64,000 nt of DNA from Paraburkholderia megapolitana (GCF_007556815.1 NZ_CP041745.1:2209001-2273000), one strand, 5' to 3'. Shown: positions 8,116 to 16,713, counted from the stretch's first letter. Numbers and translations are program-made. Notes: generated by a model not told the origin, from the sequence alone.

Positions 8116-8412
8116 GTGACTCAGCTTGAGCTTTGGCCGCGTGAAGCGGTGTCTGCTGCCGAGTTGGCTGTCGTGGTGGGAGAAATTCGAAACCTGTACT
8201 GGCATATCCGGAACACGCGTCGCGGTATGCACGATGCGCGGCGTCGGCAGGTTTATCGTAAGATCGAGGTCCAAAAAAAACGCCTGCAGGTTGCAGGCGT
8301 CTCGAAGCGGGAGATTCTGGATTTTCTAGCTTGCTGCCGGTCGAAGCAGTGTTGCGGAAAAGGTTGCCTTGGCTGCTCGCCGCAGACGGCGCAGCTTGGA
8401 CAACAAATTTGA
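8116..8412 (+). CDS. Possible small Cys-rich-tail protein, phage or cargo
   Basis: A 98-residue frame starting at GTG (8116), preceded by a strong GGGAGG at 8106-8111. It is basic and helical (RNLYWHIRNTRRG, KKRLQVAGVSKREILDF) and ends with a cluster of Cys (CCRSKQCCGKGCLGC). The ribosome site and natural composition favour a real gene. Against it, an inverted repeat with an A-run lies inside it (8273-8300), and the C-terminus runs into the left repeats of the recombinase element, so its 3' end may have been altered by that insertion. Family not recognised. Confidence 0.45.
   Translation: MTQLELWPREAVSAAELAVVVGEIRNLYWHIRNTRRGMHDARRRQVYRKIEVQKKRLQVAGVSKREILDFLACCRSKQCCGKGCLGCSPQTAQLGQQI
8273..8300 (-). 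terminator. Hairpin with T-run, minus-strand terminator-like
   Basis: ACGCCTGCA (8280-8288) and TGCAGGCGT (8292-8300) are a perfect 9-bp inverted repeat around GGT, flanked by eight A on the plus strand. On the minus strand this reads as a hairpin followed by T8. It would end transcripts entering from the recombinase element and protect the muramidase cassette. No complete minus-strand gene ends there; a stray open frame at 8304-8520 might be a gene fragment. Confidence 0.55.
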
Positions 8413-8526
8413 CATAATATAAATTAGCAACATCAGTGGTACCTAAAGGAGTGTTGCGGGTTTTGCCTTTTTGCCCAGGATCGAACGCAACGGCCATGTA
8501 TGATTTGGCACCTTTTCTATGTTGCG
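8350..8526. repeat. Left-end TGTTGCG repeats of the recombinase element
   Basis: TGTTGCG occurs at 8350-8356, 8452-8458 and 8520-8526. The last is part of ATGTTGCGTCG, which includes the start codon of the first recombinase gene. The complementary form CGCAACA is clustered at the other end of the element (14743-14937). Repeated motifs in opposite orientation at the two ends are what binding sites for the element's own recombinases would look like. Confidence 0.5.
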
Positions 8527-9763
8527 TCGATCAATGACTTTCCTTCAGTTATCGGATTCGCTGGTTCCAGGGCAACTGAGAAGCGTCACGCTTGTCGGCA
8601 AACCTCCGATACCGCGATATTGGGCCAGCGTCTGGCTGATCATGTCGATGGGCCACCTGGCCGAATCGACCCAAACCGGCAAGCTTCGGTACATTGAAGA
8701 TCTGTACCAGCATGCGGACCGGATTCTGGGGCCAAACGGTCTCGACGATGCTCTTGCTGATGTCGATGACGGCGCGCTGGCCGACGTTCTTGAATCGTGG
8801 TTTGTCTCGATCCGGAACCGGTCGCGAGCAACCCGAGCCGACGAGTTGCGCTGGCACGCTGGCCTCGGCTTTGTAACTGATGTGCTGACCTGGCTTTCCA
8901 GGAGCCGGATTCCGGACGATCGTCTGCGAGGCATAGAGGCGCGGCTACATAGGCTTTCGACCTTGTACAGCCAATTGCACGTGCGAAAAAGCAGTCAGGC
9001 TGAAACTGTCCGCTCGTTGCCAGCCTCCGTCGTGGAGGCGCTTTACGATCTGCTGGACCCGGAGTCCGGTCGGAATCCGTTCAAGCATGCGAGGACCCGC
9101 TGGCGTGTTTACATTGCCTTCGTGCTGATGCTGCATCAAGGTCTGCGGCGCGGCGAGTTGCTGCTGCTTACGGCAGACTGTGTGAAATCCGGTTTCGACA
9201 GGAAACGACAAACGCTGCGCTATTGGCTCAACGTCCAAGAAAATGAATACGATGACGCAGAAGCCGACGAGTCAATCGACTCACGGTATTCGAAGCCAAG
9301 CATTAAAACAGTCCATTCTCTCCGACAGATTCCTGTCAGCCCGCTAACGGCGCAACTGGTTCAGACCTACGTTGAAAACTACCGCGGTCGCCCTAGCCAC
9401 CCCTTCCTGCTCAATTCATCTGTCGGCAACCCGCTCGCGACTGAGTCACTGACGAAAGCGTTTCGCGAAGTTTCGAAGGCATTGCCAGACCCGGTACGCC
9501 AGGAATTGAGCGATCGCAGTGACAAGGACTCCGTTATGCCGCATGACTTACGCCACACCTGTGCGGTCGTTCGCTTACATCAATTGCTGGATAACGGTGA
9601 CCCGATGGACGAGGCGTTGCAGAAGATGAGAACGTTCTTCGGGTGGTCGAAGAAATCGGTGATGCCCTCGCGCTACGCACGGGCCGTGTTCGAGGATCGG
9701 TTAGCGGACGTGTGGAATGACAGCTTTGATGAGCGCGTAGCGTTGCTGCGCGCAATTCCGTAA
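8519..9763 (+). CDS. Tyrosine recombinase 1 of a Tn554-like trio
   Basis: A 414-residue tyrosine-type recombinase. The catalytic set is visible: first Arg in LRRGELLLL (residue about 210), the box HDLRHT (about 342-347), Trp in FFGWSKKS where many members have His, and the nucleophile Tyr in PSRYARAV (about 386). The N-terminal third is the core-binding region. It is the first of four co-directional genes, 11 bp ahead of recombinase 2. Three unlike tyrosine recombinases in a row, followed by a small coiled-coil protein, is the plan of Tn554-type (TnpA/B/C) and recombinase-in-trio elements. An in-frame ATG at 8534 is an alternative start. Confidence 0.88.
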   Translation: MLRRSMTFLQLSDSLVPGQLRSVTLVGKPPIPRYWASVWLIMSMGHLAESTQTGKLRYIEDLYQHADRILGPNGLDDALADVDDGALADVLESWFVSIRNRSRATRADELRWHAGLGFVTDVLTWLSRSRIPDDRLRGIEARLHRLSTLYSQLHVRKSSQAETVRSLPASVVEALYDLLDPESGRNPFKHARTRWRVYIAFVLMLHQGLRRGELLLLTADCVKSGFDRKRQTLRYWLNVQENEYDDAEADESIDSRYSKPSIKTVHSLRQIPVSPLTAQLVQTYVENYRGRPSHPFLLNSSVGNPLATESLTKAFREVSKALPDPVRQELSDRSDKDSVMPHDLRHTCAVVRLHQLLDNGDPMDEALQKMRTFFGWSKKSVMPSRYARAVFEDRLADVWNDSFDERVALLRAIP

Positions 9764-9774
9764 GGACTCTGACC

Positions 9775-11316
9775 ATGCAACTGTCTCGTAGTATCGGCGT
9801 TACGGGTGTCGCTCGCGATGCTGGAGAGTTGATTGCCGACATAGTCTCACGACTTCCAGCCCTTCCTCCCGTCATCCGTTACTACGACGAATTTGATGAC
9901 ACCACCCGTTCGATCGCCGCGCCCACGGAAGCGAAGGTATTCGAACTGTGGATCTACGGGCGACTGCATAGGCTGGACTTCGATCGCTATCCAGGTGCAT
10001 ACGGCATGCTGGTGAAGCATCTCTTCCTGTTTCTGCTGGGCAGAGGACTTCATGTCGTGTCCGCCTTCAAGGCAGCCGGCGGAGCGATGCACTTCTCGGC
10101 TTCCGAAGTCGAAAAGCTGATCGACGCCGGCCCACACAAGATCGGTCATGAATGGACCGTCATGCGTGCCCGCCACTTGCCTCAAGACGGGTACCGGTTC
10201 GGCAAAACACTGCTGCGGTTGCTGCGCGTCCATCGGCTTTGTGGCTGGTCCACGACGTATGAAGAATTTATACGCTCTTCCCTGCCCGGCCCCGTGATGG
10301 ATTCGCACGCCGGGGTTCGTTCCGGGGATGTCTTTCTGTCGGTCGACGAGGAAGCTATGATCGTGAGGCATCTGGACGAAACCGTTTCAGCTCTCACGTT
10401 GCCCATGAATGCACATCCAGAGCACGAGGATCTCTGCGACGCGGGCATGTTGCTGTGCGCTTACCAGTTCGCCATGCGCCCAATCCAGATCGCGATGCTG
10501 ACCATGAGAAATGTACGTATCTGGGTGGACGTACCTGATGAACCGCCGACGGTTCATCTAACCTTCCATATGGCCAAGCAGAAAAGCGACACGAAACGAA
10601 AGCCGCTCACGCGTCGGGTCAAGCGTGAATGGGCTCCGATCCTCGTTGCGCTCAATGCCCAACGAAGGGCTGCGGGTCTCACGGGCGCCGGGCGCTTCTT
10701 TGCTGTCGAATCGAACTATGAGGCGGGATCGCGGATTGCCGCACTCGTCAGAAAACTTATCGACTCCGAAGACCTCGGTACGGCGACCGACCTGCGCCAC
10801 ACTGCGGCGCAGAGACTCGTCGACGCCGGCGCAAGCCACGAAGAGCTGGCCGAGTTTCTGGGTCATTCGCACATACAAACGGGCTTGGTGTATTACGAGA
10901 CATCGGCTACCCACGCGGAAAGGGTGAACCGGGCGCTCGGCGCGTCGGACATATATCGACGCGTGGCAAAGATCGCGCACGACCGATTCATCTCCCCGGA
11001 AGAGCTCACCTTACTCAAAGGTGAACAGCAGATTGCTGGTGTGCCTCACGGCATTCCGATCGCGGGCATCGGCGGTTGCACGTCGGGACAACCTGCGTGC
11101 CCCTATAACCCAGTGACGTCGTGCTACGGATGCAGGAAGTTCATGCCCTTACATGACAAGGCGATGCACGAGAGCGTGCTGGCCTCGATGCGTGAGGTGG
11201 TCGCGTTCTTCGAACAGAGTTCTCGTGGCGACACCCGTTCCCCGACCTATCTCCAGTTGCAGCGCACGATTGCCGAAATTCAGACGGTCATCGGCGAACT
11301 GGAGGGCGATGACTGA
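9775..11316 (+). CDS. Tyrosine recombinase 2 of the trio, Cys-rich C-terminus
   Basis: A 513-residue recombinase. Catalytic residues: Arg in FAMRPIQIAML (about 234), TDLRHTAAQRL (about 338-345), GHSHIQTGLVYYETSAT with His and the nucleophilic Tyr (about 364-373). After the catalytic domain, residues about 434-456 contain four Cys (GCTSGQPACPYNPVTSCYGC), a likely metal-binding knuckle typical of the middle protein of these trios. The stop overlaps the start of recombinase 3 by one base (TGATG), so the two are translationally coupled. Confidence 0.88.
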   Translation: MQLSRSIGVTGVARDAGELIADIVSRLPALPPVIRYYDEFDDTTRSIAAPTEAKVFELWIYGRLHRLDFDRYPGAYGMLVKHLFLFLLGRGLHVVSAFKAAGGAMHFSASEVEKLIDAGPHKIGHEWTVMRARHLPQDGYRFGKTLLRLLRVHRLCGWSTTYEEFIRSSLPGPVMDSHAGVRSGDVFLSVDEEAMIVRHLDETVSALTLPMNAHPEHEDLCDAGMLLCAYQFAMRPIQIAMLTMRNVRIWVDVPDEPPTVHLTFHMAKQKSDTKRKPLTRRVKREWAPILVALNAQRRAAGLTGAGRFFAVESNYEAGSRIAALVRKLIDSEDLGTATDLRHTAAQRLVDAGASHEELAEFLGHSHIQTGLVYYETSATHAERVNRALGASDIYRRVAKIAHDRFISPEELTLLKGEQQIAGVPHGIPIAGIGGCTSGQPACPYNPVTSCYGCRKFMPLHDKAMHESVLASMREVVAFFEQSSRGDTRSPTYLQLQRTIAEIQTVIGELEGDD

Positions 11317-13640
11317 TGAACCCACACTACTCGGCGTTCATCGAGCTCGGCAAGGCTCTCGCTCGTGAAAAAGATCTGGGCTGGGAAATACCACTCGATG
11401 AGACCGGTGCTGCTCTCGACGGTGTCGGCTGGAACCTGACGGTCGCCGCCGGCGATGTACCACCACCGGCGCACTACATGCGAGATCTTGGCACGGAGGT
11501 GAAGGCGCTGGCGATCGTCAACGCGGAGCGTGTTGAGCGCGGACTGGCATCGCTAGCCAGACGGCCGCTGTCGACCGCGTGGCAGGATCTGGTCAAGGCG
11601 GCAGTCGCCGAACAGTTGCTGTTCAGGCGCAACACGACTGGACATATAGCGCAATGCATAGCCCGTCCCCTGCGGGTCATTGCGACGTGCGTGGACAAGG
11701 AACCATGGGAGCTGACTGTCGATGACCTGCACGTTGCCGTGCGTGTTGGTAAAGCTATCCAGGCTACGGGGAAGCTGGGCGATATGGTGGTCGGCATCGT
11801 AAAGATCGTGTTTGACGCCCAGCACATCTGTGACGCGGGCCCGCTATACGCCGCGCTTGCTGTTCCTAGAATGAAGGGCAAAAGCGCGATCAAGGCAAAG
11901 CATACGTGGTCCGCGGAGAAGCTCCGCGATGACCTCGAAGCTCGCAAACGTGACGAGCGCTTGCCGGAGCGCCGGGCGTTCTGGGAACTGACGCGCATCG
12001 TAATGACCGAGCAGCCGAGAACATTCATGGACGATTTGCGGTTCGCCGCGATGCGCGTCTTGATCGTGACCGGTATGCGGGCGGGTGAGGTCGCGTTGCT
12101 GCCGGTTGACTGGAAACGGGAGCGCACGTACCTGGATTCGAAGGGACGGCCAGCCGGCGAGTCCGGCGGCATCTCGACATCCCTGATGGTGCGTCACTTC
12201 GCTGAAAAGCAGCAGGAGGATGAGACCGACAGTCGCGTGTTGCGTGAGGCGACCCAGCCCGTGCCCGAGATGTTCCGGACGTTGTTGACCGAAACACTCG
12301 ACCACGTGGCCCGGATCACGGAACCACTGCGCGCGACATTGAAGCTGCAATGCGAAACGGGTCGGCTGCTGCCCTGGTATCCCGTCGATAGTGTCGTGCC
12401 CGTCACCGAAATCTACACACGTCTCATGGGCAATCCGTTCTGGCTGAAAATTGAACGGAGGCCCTTCATTGAACGCTATCGGGATGGCTTCGATCCGGCG
12501 GTTCTTGCTGAACTCCACGAATACCAGCATGTGCGGCGGCGCAGCGGTGACCTGGGGCTGGACATGGCCGTCTACATGTTCGGGAATCGACTGAAAACAT
12601 CAATGCTGGAGGGCAAAACAGGTCTGCGCTTCCGACATGGTGACGGCTCGCAGGTCAAACTCCTTGATCGGATGGAGTGGCATGCGGCGCATCTGCACGT
12701 CGGCGAGCTCGAGGAACATATCCGGCTCAAAACGCCGACGAAGGTATCCGATCTCGATCCCCTGCCACTGGCAGTTGGGTCCGTTCAGCCGTGGGAGTTT
12801 CTGTTTGTGCATCCGAAGCGCTCACTTGCCGAGGAGCGCAACGACGGCCTGTGCGATGTGACGCGCTATATGTCGATCAACCGCCCTGATCCTACACTCA
12901 TCGGACAGGCGCTCGGCGACGCGAAGTACCTGCCACCGCTGTTTGAAAAATACGGGCAAACGGACGAAGACCGGGCTTTGAAGATCGAGTCACACATGCT
13001 GCGTCATCTGCAAAACACCGAGTTGTTCCGGCTGGGCGTCGCCGACACAATCATCTCGAAGCGCTTCAACCGGCGCAGCGTCGCACAAAGCTACGAGTAC
13101 GACCATCGCAGCCTCGCAGAAGATCTGGAGCAGATCGAGATCCCGCAGGACATCGAGATCATGCTCGGCGCAAAGACCAGTACGGTTGCCCGGCTCATCA
13201 AGGGCGGCAAGGCTAACGGTCCGATCGTCGATGCGTTTCGACGCATCCAGGAAACGGATGGCGACGTTGCCGCGTACGAGTACCTGCGTGCCGAAGCGGA
13301 CGGTTTCCATGCCACACCGTATGGGCATTGCCTGAATTCATTTACGGTCGATCCGTGTCCCAAACATCTCGAGTGCTTCGCCGACTGCCGTCACCTCTCG
13401 GCGACCGACCTTCCTGAGCACCGGCAGAACCTGGTCCGGCTCGAGGGCAAGTTCAAGCTCGCCCTCGAGTCGATCAACGCCAGACCATCGACCAGCATCG
13501 GCTGGAAAAACCAGCTCGACCACGCAGAGAAGCGGCTGGCCGGTATACAGAAGCTTCTTGCAACACCTGCAGGTGAACACCCCTTCCCTGACGGCGTTGA
13601 TCTGTCACGGCCCCGGCAACGCGGAGTACTTGATGACTGA
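11316..13640 (+). CDS. Large tyrosine recombinase 3 of the trio
   Basis: A 774-residue protein, the largest of the set. It keeps Arg in TGMRAGEVALLP (about 254), HMLRHLQNTELF (about 559-570) and Tyr in QSYEYDHRS (about 592). The usual second His/Trp position is occupied by KRFNRRS, so the catalytic set is less standard than in the other two. Cys/His residues near 680-694 (CPKHLECFADCRH) form another probable zinc site. The last eight bases overlap the next gene. In Tn554 the large TnpB partner has a comparable layout, and the proteins act together during transposition. Confidence 0.85.
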   Translation: MNPHYSAFIELGKALAREKDLGWEIPLDETGAALDGVGWNLTVAAGDVPPPAHYMRDLGTEVKALAIVNAERVERGLASLARRPLSTAWQDLVKAAVAEQLLFRRNTTGHIAQCIARPLRVIATCVDKEPWELTVDDLHVAVRVGKAIQATGKLGDMVVGIVKIVFDAQHICDAGPLYAALAVPRMKGKSAIKAKHTWSAEKLRDDLEARKRDERLPERRAFWELTRIVMTEQPRTFMDDLRFAAMRVLIVTGMRAGEVALLPVDWKRERTYLDSKGRPAGESGGISTSLMVRHFAEKQQEDETDSRVLREATQPVPEMFRTLLTETLDHVARITEPLRATLKLQCETGRLLPWYPVDSVVPVTEIYTRLMGNPFWLKIERRPFIERYRDGFDPAVLAELHEYQHVRRRSGDLGLDMAVYMFGNRLKTSMLEGKTGLRFRHGDGSQVKLLDRMEWHAAHLHVGELEEHIRLKTPTKVSDLDPLPLAVGSVQPWEFLFVHPKRSLAEERNDGLCDVTRYMSINRPDPTLIGQALGDAKYLPPLFEKYGQTDEDRALKIESHMLRHLQNTELFRLGVADTIISKRFNRRSVAQSYEYDHRSLAEDLEQIEIPQDIEIMLGAKTSTVARLIKGGKANGPIVDAFRRIQETDGDVAAYEYLRAEADGFHATPYGHCLNSFTVDPCPKHLECFADCRHLSATDLPEHRQNLVRLEGKFKLALESINARPSTSIGWKNQLDHAEKRLAGIQKLLATPAGEHPFPDGVDLSRPRQRGVLDD

Positions 13641-14133
13641 ACCTAAAGAGATTACGCCATCCAGTGACGACGACCAGATGCGTGAAATTCTTGAAACGCT
13701 GCTGGCCAATGACGAAGACATCACGGCTCGCGCGGTCGCGCGACTGCACCCATCCATCAACGCAGCGTCGTCGATCACACGTAGTGAGTCCCGAAGCAAG
13801 CTGCTCGCTGAATATCAGCGGCGACAGAGCGAGTACCGACGTTGGCGCGGCCGCGTTGCGAAACGGTCCGGCGCCGATACCGCGGCTTCACTCGCCGACA
13901 AGGACATCAGGATTGCAGAACTCGAAGCCACCGTGCAATTGCTGACCGCTTCCCACCTTGCAATGCTACGTGCCGTTGGCGAACTCGGTGGCTTTAGCAA
14001 GTGGGCGAGGTTCTATGAACAGTATCGCGATGCACGGGACAAACTTGCCGAGCTTGGCGCAATACCCGAATCGACTGTGTCGCCAATGCCGGCGGAAAAC
14101 CCGAAGCGTCGGGGAAAAACAAAATCTCTATGA
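13633..14133 (+). CDS. TnpC-like coiled-coil accessory protein
   Basis: The protein is 166 residues from the ATG at 13633, which overlaps the end of recombinase 3. An N-terminal helical, probably DNA-binding part (ITARAVARLHPSINAASSIT) leads to a basic stretch (YQRRQSEYRRWRGRVAKR) and a coiled coil (KDIRIAELEATVQLLTAS). Small coiled-coil proteins at the end of recombinase trios (TnpC in Tn554) set orientation and frequency of transposition. The role here is inferred from size, position and architecture. The earlier in-frame start at 13558 would overlap recombinase 3 by 83 bases and is less likely. Confidence 0.75.
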   Translation: MTEPKEITPSSDDDQMREILETLLANDEDITARAVARLHPSINAASSITRSESRSKLLAEYQRRQSEYRRWRGRVAKRSGADTAASLADKDIRIAELEATVQLLTASHLAMLRAVGELGGFSKWARFYEQYRDARDKLAELGAIPESTVSPMPAENPKRRGKTKSL

Positions 14134-14170
14134 CTGTCTGGTAGGTGTGACAATGTTTGCGTGATCCCCT

Positions 14171-14208
14171 CAGCCACGAAATGGCTGCGGCTCCGCGGTG
14201 GAAACCGC
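14171..14208 (+). promoter_or_regulatory. Two small hairpins in the leader of the 14232 gene
   Basis: CAGCCA/TGGCTG (14171-14176 with 14182-14187, loop CGAAA) is followed by GCGGT/ACCGC (14195-14199 with 14204-14208, loop GGAA). Both are short perfect stems immediately before the ribosome site AAAGGAG at 14219-14225. They could control translation or act as an attenuator. No function is shown by the sequence alone. Confidence 0.35.
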
Positions 14209-14231
14209 CTCTCTCCCGAAAGGAGTATCAC

Positions 14232-14729
14232 ATGTCCTATTGCCCCTTCTTCCAGACCCTGCACGATGAAACGCGCCCCGTGGGCAATCTCGGCAAGGGA
14301 ACTCACTACTCTGTCCTGCGGGCGCCAGTCTGGCACGACGAGTCCATGAACACGCTTGCACGTTGCGCGTTCCTCGACTTCGCCATCATCTGGGACGAGG
14401 ATCACGACGATCGCGTGATTGACGCGATTATGGTGCTCTACATCAGTGGACTGCTCACACCGGTGCGGTATATCGGCGAACGGAAAGGCACGCTCTCGGT
14501 GCTCCTGGCATCTGACGTTGTGCGCACTTGGGACCCGGAAACCTTGAGGCAATATCGCGACGATATCGACGGCATCTGCCAGTGTCTGGAAGACCCGTGG
14601 TCTGCGAAAATCGACAGCGCTGACGGACACGAACATTCGATCATCCACAGTTCGGCTGAGAACGTCGCGACGTATCTCAGGAACATCGACATGCTGTGGG
14701 AATTGGGTGTGAAGTCAAAGATGTACTAG
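14232..14729 (+). CDS. Conserved-looking hypothetical protein, element passenger
   Basis: A 165-residue soluble acidic protein starting MSYCPFFQTLHDE, with an excellent ribosome site (AAAGGAG, seven bases before the ATG). It has no signal peptide or membrane segment. It ends just before the right-hand CGCAACA repeats, so it lies inside the recombinase element as its passenger or fifth core gene. Composition is like the recombinases. I do not recognise a domain; a structural role with the element or a small cargo function are both possible. Confidence 0.72.
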   Translation: MSYCPFFQTLHDETRPVGNLGKGTHYSVLRAPVWHDESMNTLARCAFLDFAIIWDEDHDDRVIDAIMVLYISGLLTPVRYIGERKGTLSVLLASDVVRTWDPETLRQYRDDIDGICQCLEDPWSAKIDSADGHEHSIIHSSAENVATYLRNIDMLWELGVKSKMY

Positions 14730-14742
14730 GTGCTGGCAGGAA

Positions 14743-14937
14743 CGCAACACTGAGGCTGGCAATAACCCGCTGCCACGATCTATCCCGTTGCGTCTCCGGA
14801 TAGACATCGACGCAACAAACGCCCGTGGTGCGGTCACGCAACAGGAAATGCCTGAAAATGTGAATATCCTGTGGATAAGTCGGCCGCCTTACCCGTTGAA
14901 ATATAACAAAACCTGAAAAACCAAACCAACGCAACAT
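14743..14937. repeat. Right-end CGCAACA repeats of the recombinase element
   Basis: CGCAACA occurs at 14743-14749, 14811-14817, 14837-14843 and 14930-14936. The inverse GTTGCGT is at 14787-14793. The outermost copy reads ACGCAACAT and is the exact reverse complement of ATGTTGCGT at the left end (8519-8527). The 350-bp stretch 14730-15079 otherwise holds only this array and a terminator. The array is the best guess for the right end and protein-binding region of the element. Confidence 0.55.
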
Positions 14938-15019
14938 CACACCATAGATGCCAAGAAGCGAAAGTTAGGCGAATTGTTAATACAGGTTAAGCGCTCGCTG
15001 AATCCAGCCGTAAAGACAG

Positions 15020-15049
15020 GACCGGACCCACCATCCGGTCTTTTTTTTT
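15020..15049 (+). terminator. Rho-independent terminator
   Basis: GACCGGA (15020-15026) pairs with TCCGGTC (15034-15040) across CCCACCA, followed by nine T. It lies just outside the right-end repeats and 30 bp before the next gene, so it probably ends the recombinase-element transcript or an interrupted phage transcript. Confidence 0.85.
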
Positions 15050-15079
15050 ACCTTCCGAATGCAGACCTGAGAGACCCGC

Positions 15080-15457
15080 ATGCCAGCCAGAAAACACCGA
15101 TTCCTAACGCGATACAACGCCGCGTCGCTCAACGAATTTCTCTACTACGCGCGTGGCATACCCATAGATCACCTGTGCCGGATGTTGAACCGGCATCCGC
15201 GCACTATCAGCCGCTGGACACACGGGCATGCCGTTATTCCGCCCTGGGCCGTCGCCACGCTACGCTTGCAGATACTCGAGCACCAGCTCATGCGCGACCA
15301 GATGGGATACACGGCCCTCGAGCGCGAATACGAGCGTAAGCGCGAGGCACAGCGGCCGCCAACCATCCCGCTGAAACAGAGGACACCCGCCGCGAACGAA
15401 ACCGTTTACGAACCACGAACGCGGCACCAGCTTTCGTTACCCGGTTTCGCCCTTTGA
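15080..15457 (+). CDS. Small helix-turn-helix-like phage protein
   Basis: A 125-residue basic protein. Residues about 26-50 (IDHLCRMLNRHPRTISRW) look like a helix-turn-helix in which the recognition helix carries Arg and Trp residues, followed by a long helix (RLQILEHQLMRDQMGY) and a Pro-rich tail. Small proteins of this type (DUF3653-like) are frequent in inovirus and other prophage clusters as regulators. The ATG at 15080 lies behind GAGAGACC. The function is inferred from the motif; the family match is not certain. Confidence 0.6.
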   Translation: MPARKHRFLTRYNAASLNEFLYYARGIPIDHLCRMLNRHPRTISRWTHGHAVIPPWAVATLRLQILEHQLMRDQMGYTALEREYERKREAQRPPTIPLKQRTPAANETVYEPRTRHQLSLPGFAL

Positions 15458-15476
15458 ATTCCGCCTGAGACCAACG

Positions 15477-15497
15477 AAAAAACCCCGCATTGCGGGG
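15477..15497 (-). terminator. Terminator for the YodC-like gene
   Basis: CCCCGC (15483-15488) pairs with GCGGGG (15492-15497) around ATT and is bordered by AAAAAA on the plus strand, giving a hairpin plus T6 on the minus strand. It is positioned to end transcripts from the minus-strand cassette at 15612-19245. It lies 20 bp after the convergent gene at 15080. Confidence 0.75.
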
Positions 15498-15611
15498 CCG
15501 TCTTACCTATAACCACACTCGTTCGCTAGTAACGCGCTCATCACCAGCGTCGACGACTGGCTCTTTCTCACAACGCGAGACCGGTTGTGTCCACGACAAG
15601 TCTGCGCGATT

Positions 15612-15803
15612 TCACTCGTCAATCTTTTCGAGAGTCGCAGCATCAAATACGTCTCGGACCTTCTTTGGTCCATCGAACCAGATACATTGCACGCCGTCTT
15701 TCGGTCCCATTCCCGTAACCGAATAGTCACCGGTATCTGAAACAGTCATTGCCGGACCACCGCTTTTGACTTGTACCACGTCGCCTTTTGAGAAATTCGT
15801 CAT
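15612..15803 (-). CDS. YodC family (DUF2158) small protein
   Basis: A 63-residue protein beginning MTNFSKGDVVQVKSGGPAM. The KGDVVQLKSGGP-type opening and the later QCIWFDG are hallmarks of the YodC/DUF2158 family, small SH3-like beta proteins of unknown function common in prophages and islands. The ATG at 15803 is chosen because AAGGGGAT lies upstream at good spacing; the longer frame to 15920 has a non-family N-terminus. It is the last gene before the terminator at 15477-15497. Confidence 0.78.
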   Translation of the reverse strand: MTNFSKGDVVQVKSGGPAMTVSDTGDYSVTGMGPKDGVQCIWFDGPKKVRDVFDAATLEKIDE

Positions 15804-15870
15804 TTCAAATCCCCTTGATAAAACGATGAAATCATACAAGATCAAATATTTATATTGCGCGCAACCTCTG

Positions 15871-16713
15871 CTAGCCCTCTCCAGCCCTTTCTTGAATATC
15901 TGGATTATATTTATATTCAATGCGCGACGTAAGCTCAGTCATTGCGTAGTGAACGAATTGCCGCCCAAGTTCCGTTAATTCGTACAATTCTTCTTCATCA
16001 AATGCAGATTTAAGCACGTTAGAATTATTTCCGGAAGATTTCTTGCTTGTTGGTTTCGCAATGAAGTTTCCTTGATAATCAGTGTCTCTATGCTGACGCA
16101 CGACACCACCCATACTCAGATCACGAAATAACAGTTTATACAAATCAGCATCTGCAGAATCCTCGCGAACCCTGCCTTTCCCGATTTTTCTCCAAATGGC
16201 GCCACGGCTAATTCCGTTCGATTCGTAGATCGCACCGATAACTTTAAAATGAAGCTCTGAGTATTGTCCTATCCAATCAATGAACATTCGAACGACATCA
16301 TCACTAGAAATGGCGGATGCAGCGGCATTGCTTAGTACGTTCCGAATCAGAACGCGTTTGTCTTCACTCTCCGCACCTGACCACTCCCGAAAAGTCTTCT
16401 TAAGTAAAGATTGATATTCTCGACTCTCAACCCGAGTGGTGATTTTCTCGTCTTGCAGATCAAGGCGCCCCATTATCTCAATTACCGTTGCTTCCTTTTC
16501 TCGGATTTCCTCTTCAAGCATCTTGACCCATTGCTCGAAGAAACGATTGACCTTTGCTTGTTCGTTTTCGGACCAAGCTCCAGCAATGGCAGAGAGAACC
16601 CCTCCAACAACCGGAACGGCGCCACCAGCGATCTGGAGCGCACCCCGTGCAACTCTACGCCCGGTTCCTTCATGTGGTATACCACTATCGCCCGGTGTGC
16701 CTTGGTCTGTCAT
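15871..16713 (-). CDS. Unknown protein with glycine-zipper segment and winged-helix-like end
   Basis: A 280-residue protein. Residues about 23-46 form a Gly/Ala-rich hydrophobic stretch (ALQIAGGAVPVVGGVLSAIA) with glycine-zipper spacing that could insert into a membrane. A charged coiled-coil-like helix follows (FFEQWVKMLEEEIREKEATV). The C-terminal part (VIGAIYESNGISRGAIWRKI ... YELTELGRQFV) has the rhythm of a winged helix. No family is recognised. A membrane-insertion segment next to a soluble sensing part is a layout seen in abortive-infection effectors, so a defence role is a reasonable but untested idea. The gene is clearly AT-richer than its surroundings. Its ribosome site is weak. Confidence 0.7.
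   Translation of the reverse strand: MTDQGTPGDSGIPHEGTGRRVARGALQIAGGAVPVVGGVLSAIAGAWSENEQAKVNRFFEQWVKMLEEEIREKEATVIEIMGRLDLQDEKITTRVESREYQSLLKKTFREWSGAESEDKRVLIRNVLSNAAASAISSDDVVRMFIDWIGQYSELHFKVIGAIYESNGISRGAIWRKIGKGRVREDSADADLYKLLFRDLSMGGVVRQHRDTDYQGNFIAKPTSKKSSGNNSNVLKSAFDEEELYELTELGRQFVHYAMTELTSRIEYKYNPDIQERAGEG

Noticed and set aside
8304..8520. Minus-strand frame with natural-looking segment (TTDVANLYYVKFVVQAAPSA)
   Set aside because: It has an in-frame stop just upstream and lies under the repeats and first start codon of the recombinase element; perhaps a gene fragment, but not supportable as a gene.
8519..14133. Phage integrase for the inovirus
   Set aside because: Three coupled recombinases with a coiled-coil partner form their own transposon-type element; inoviruses usually use host XerCD or a single integrase or transposase.
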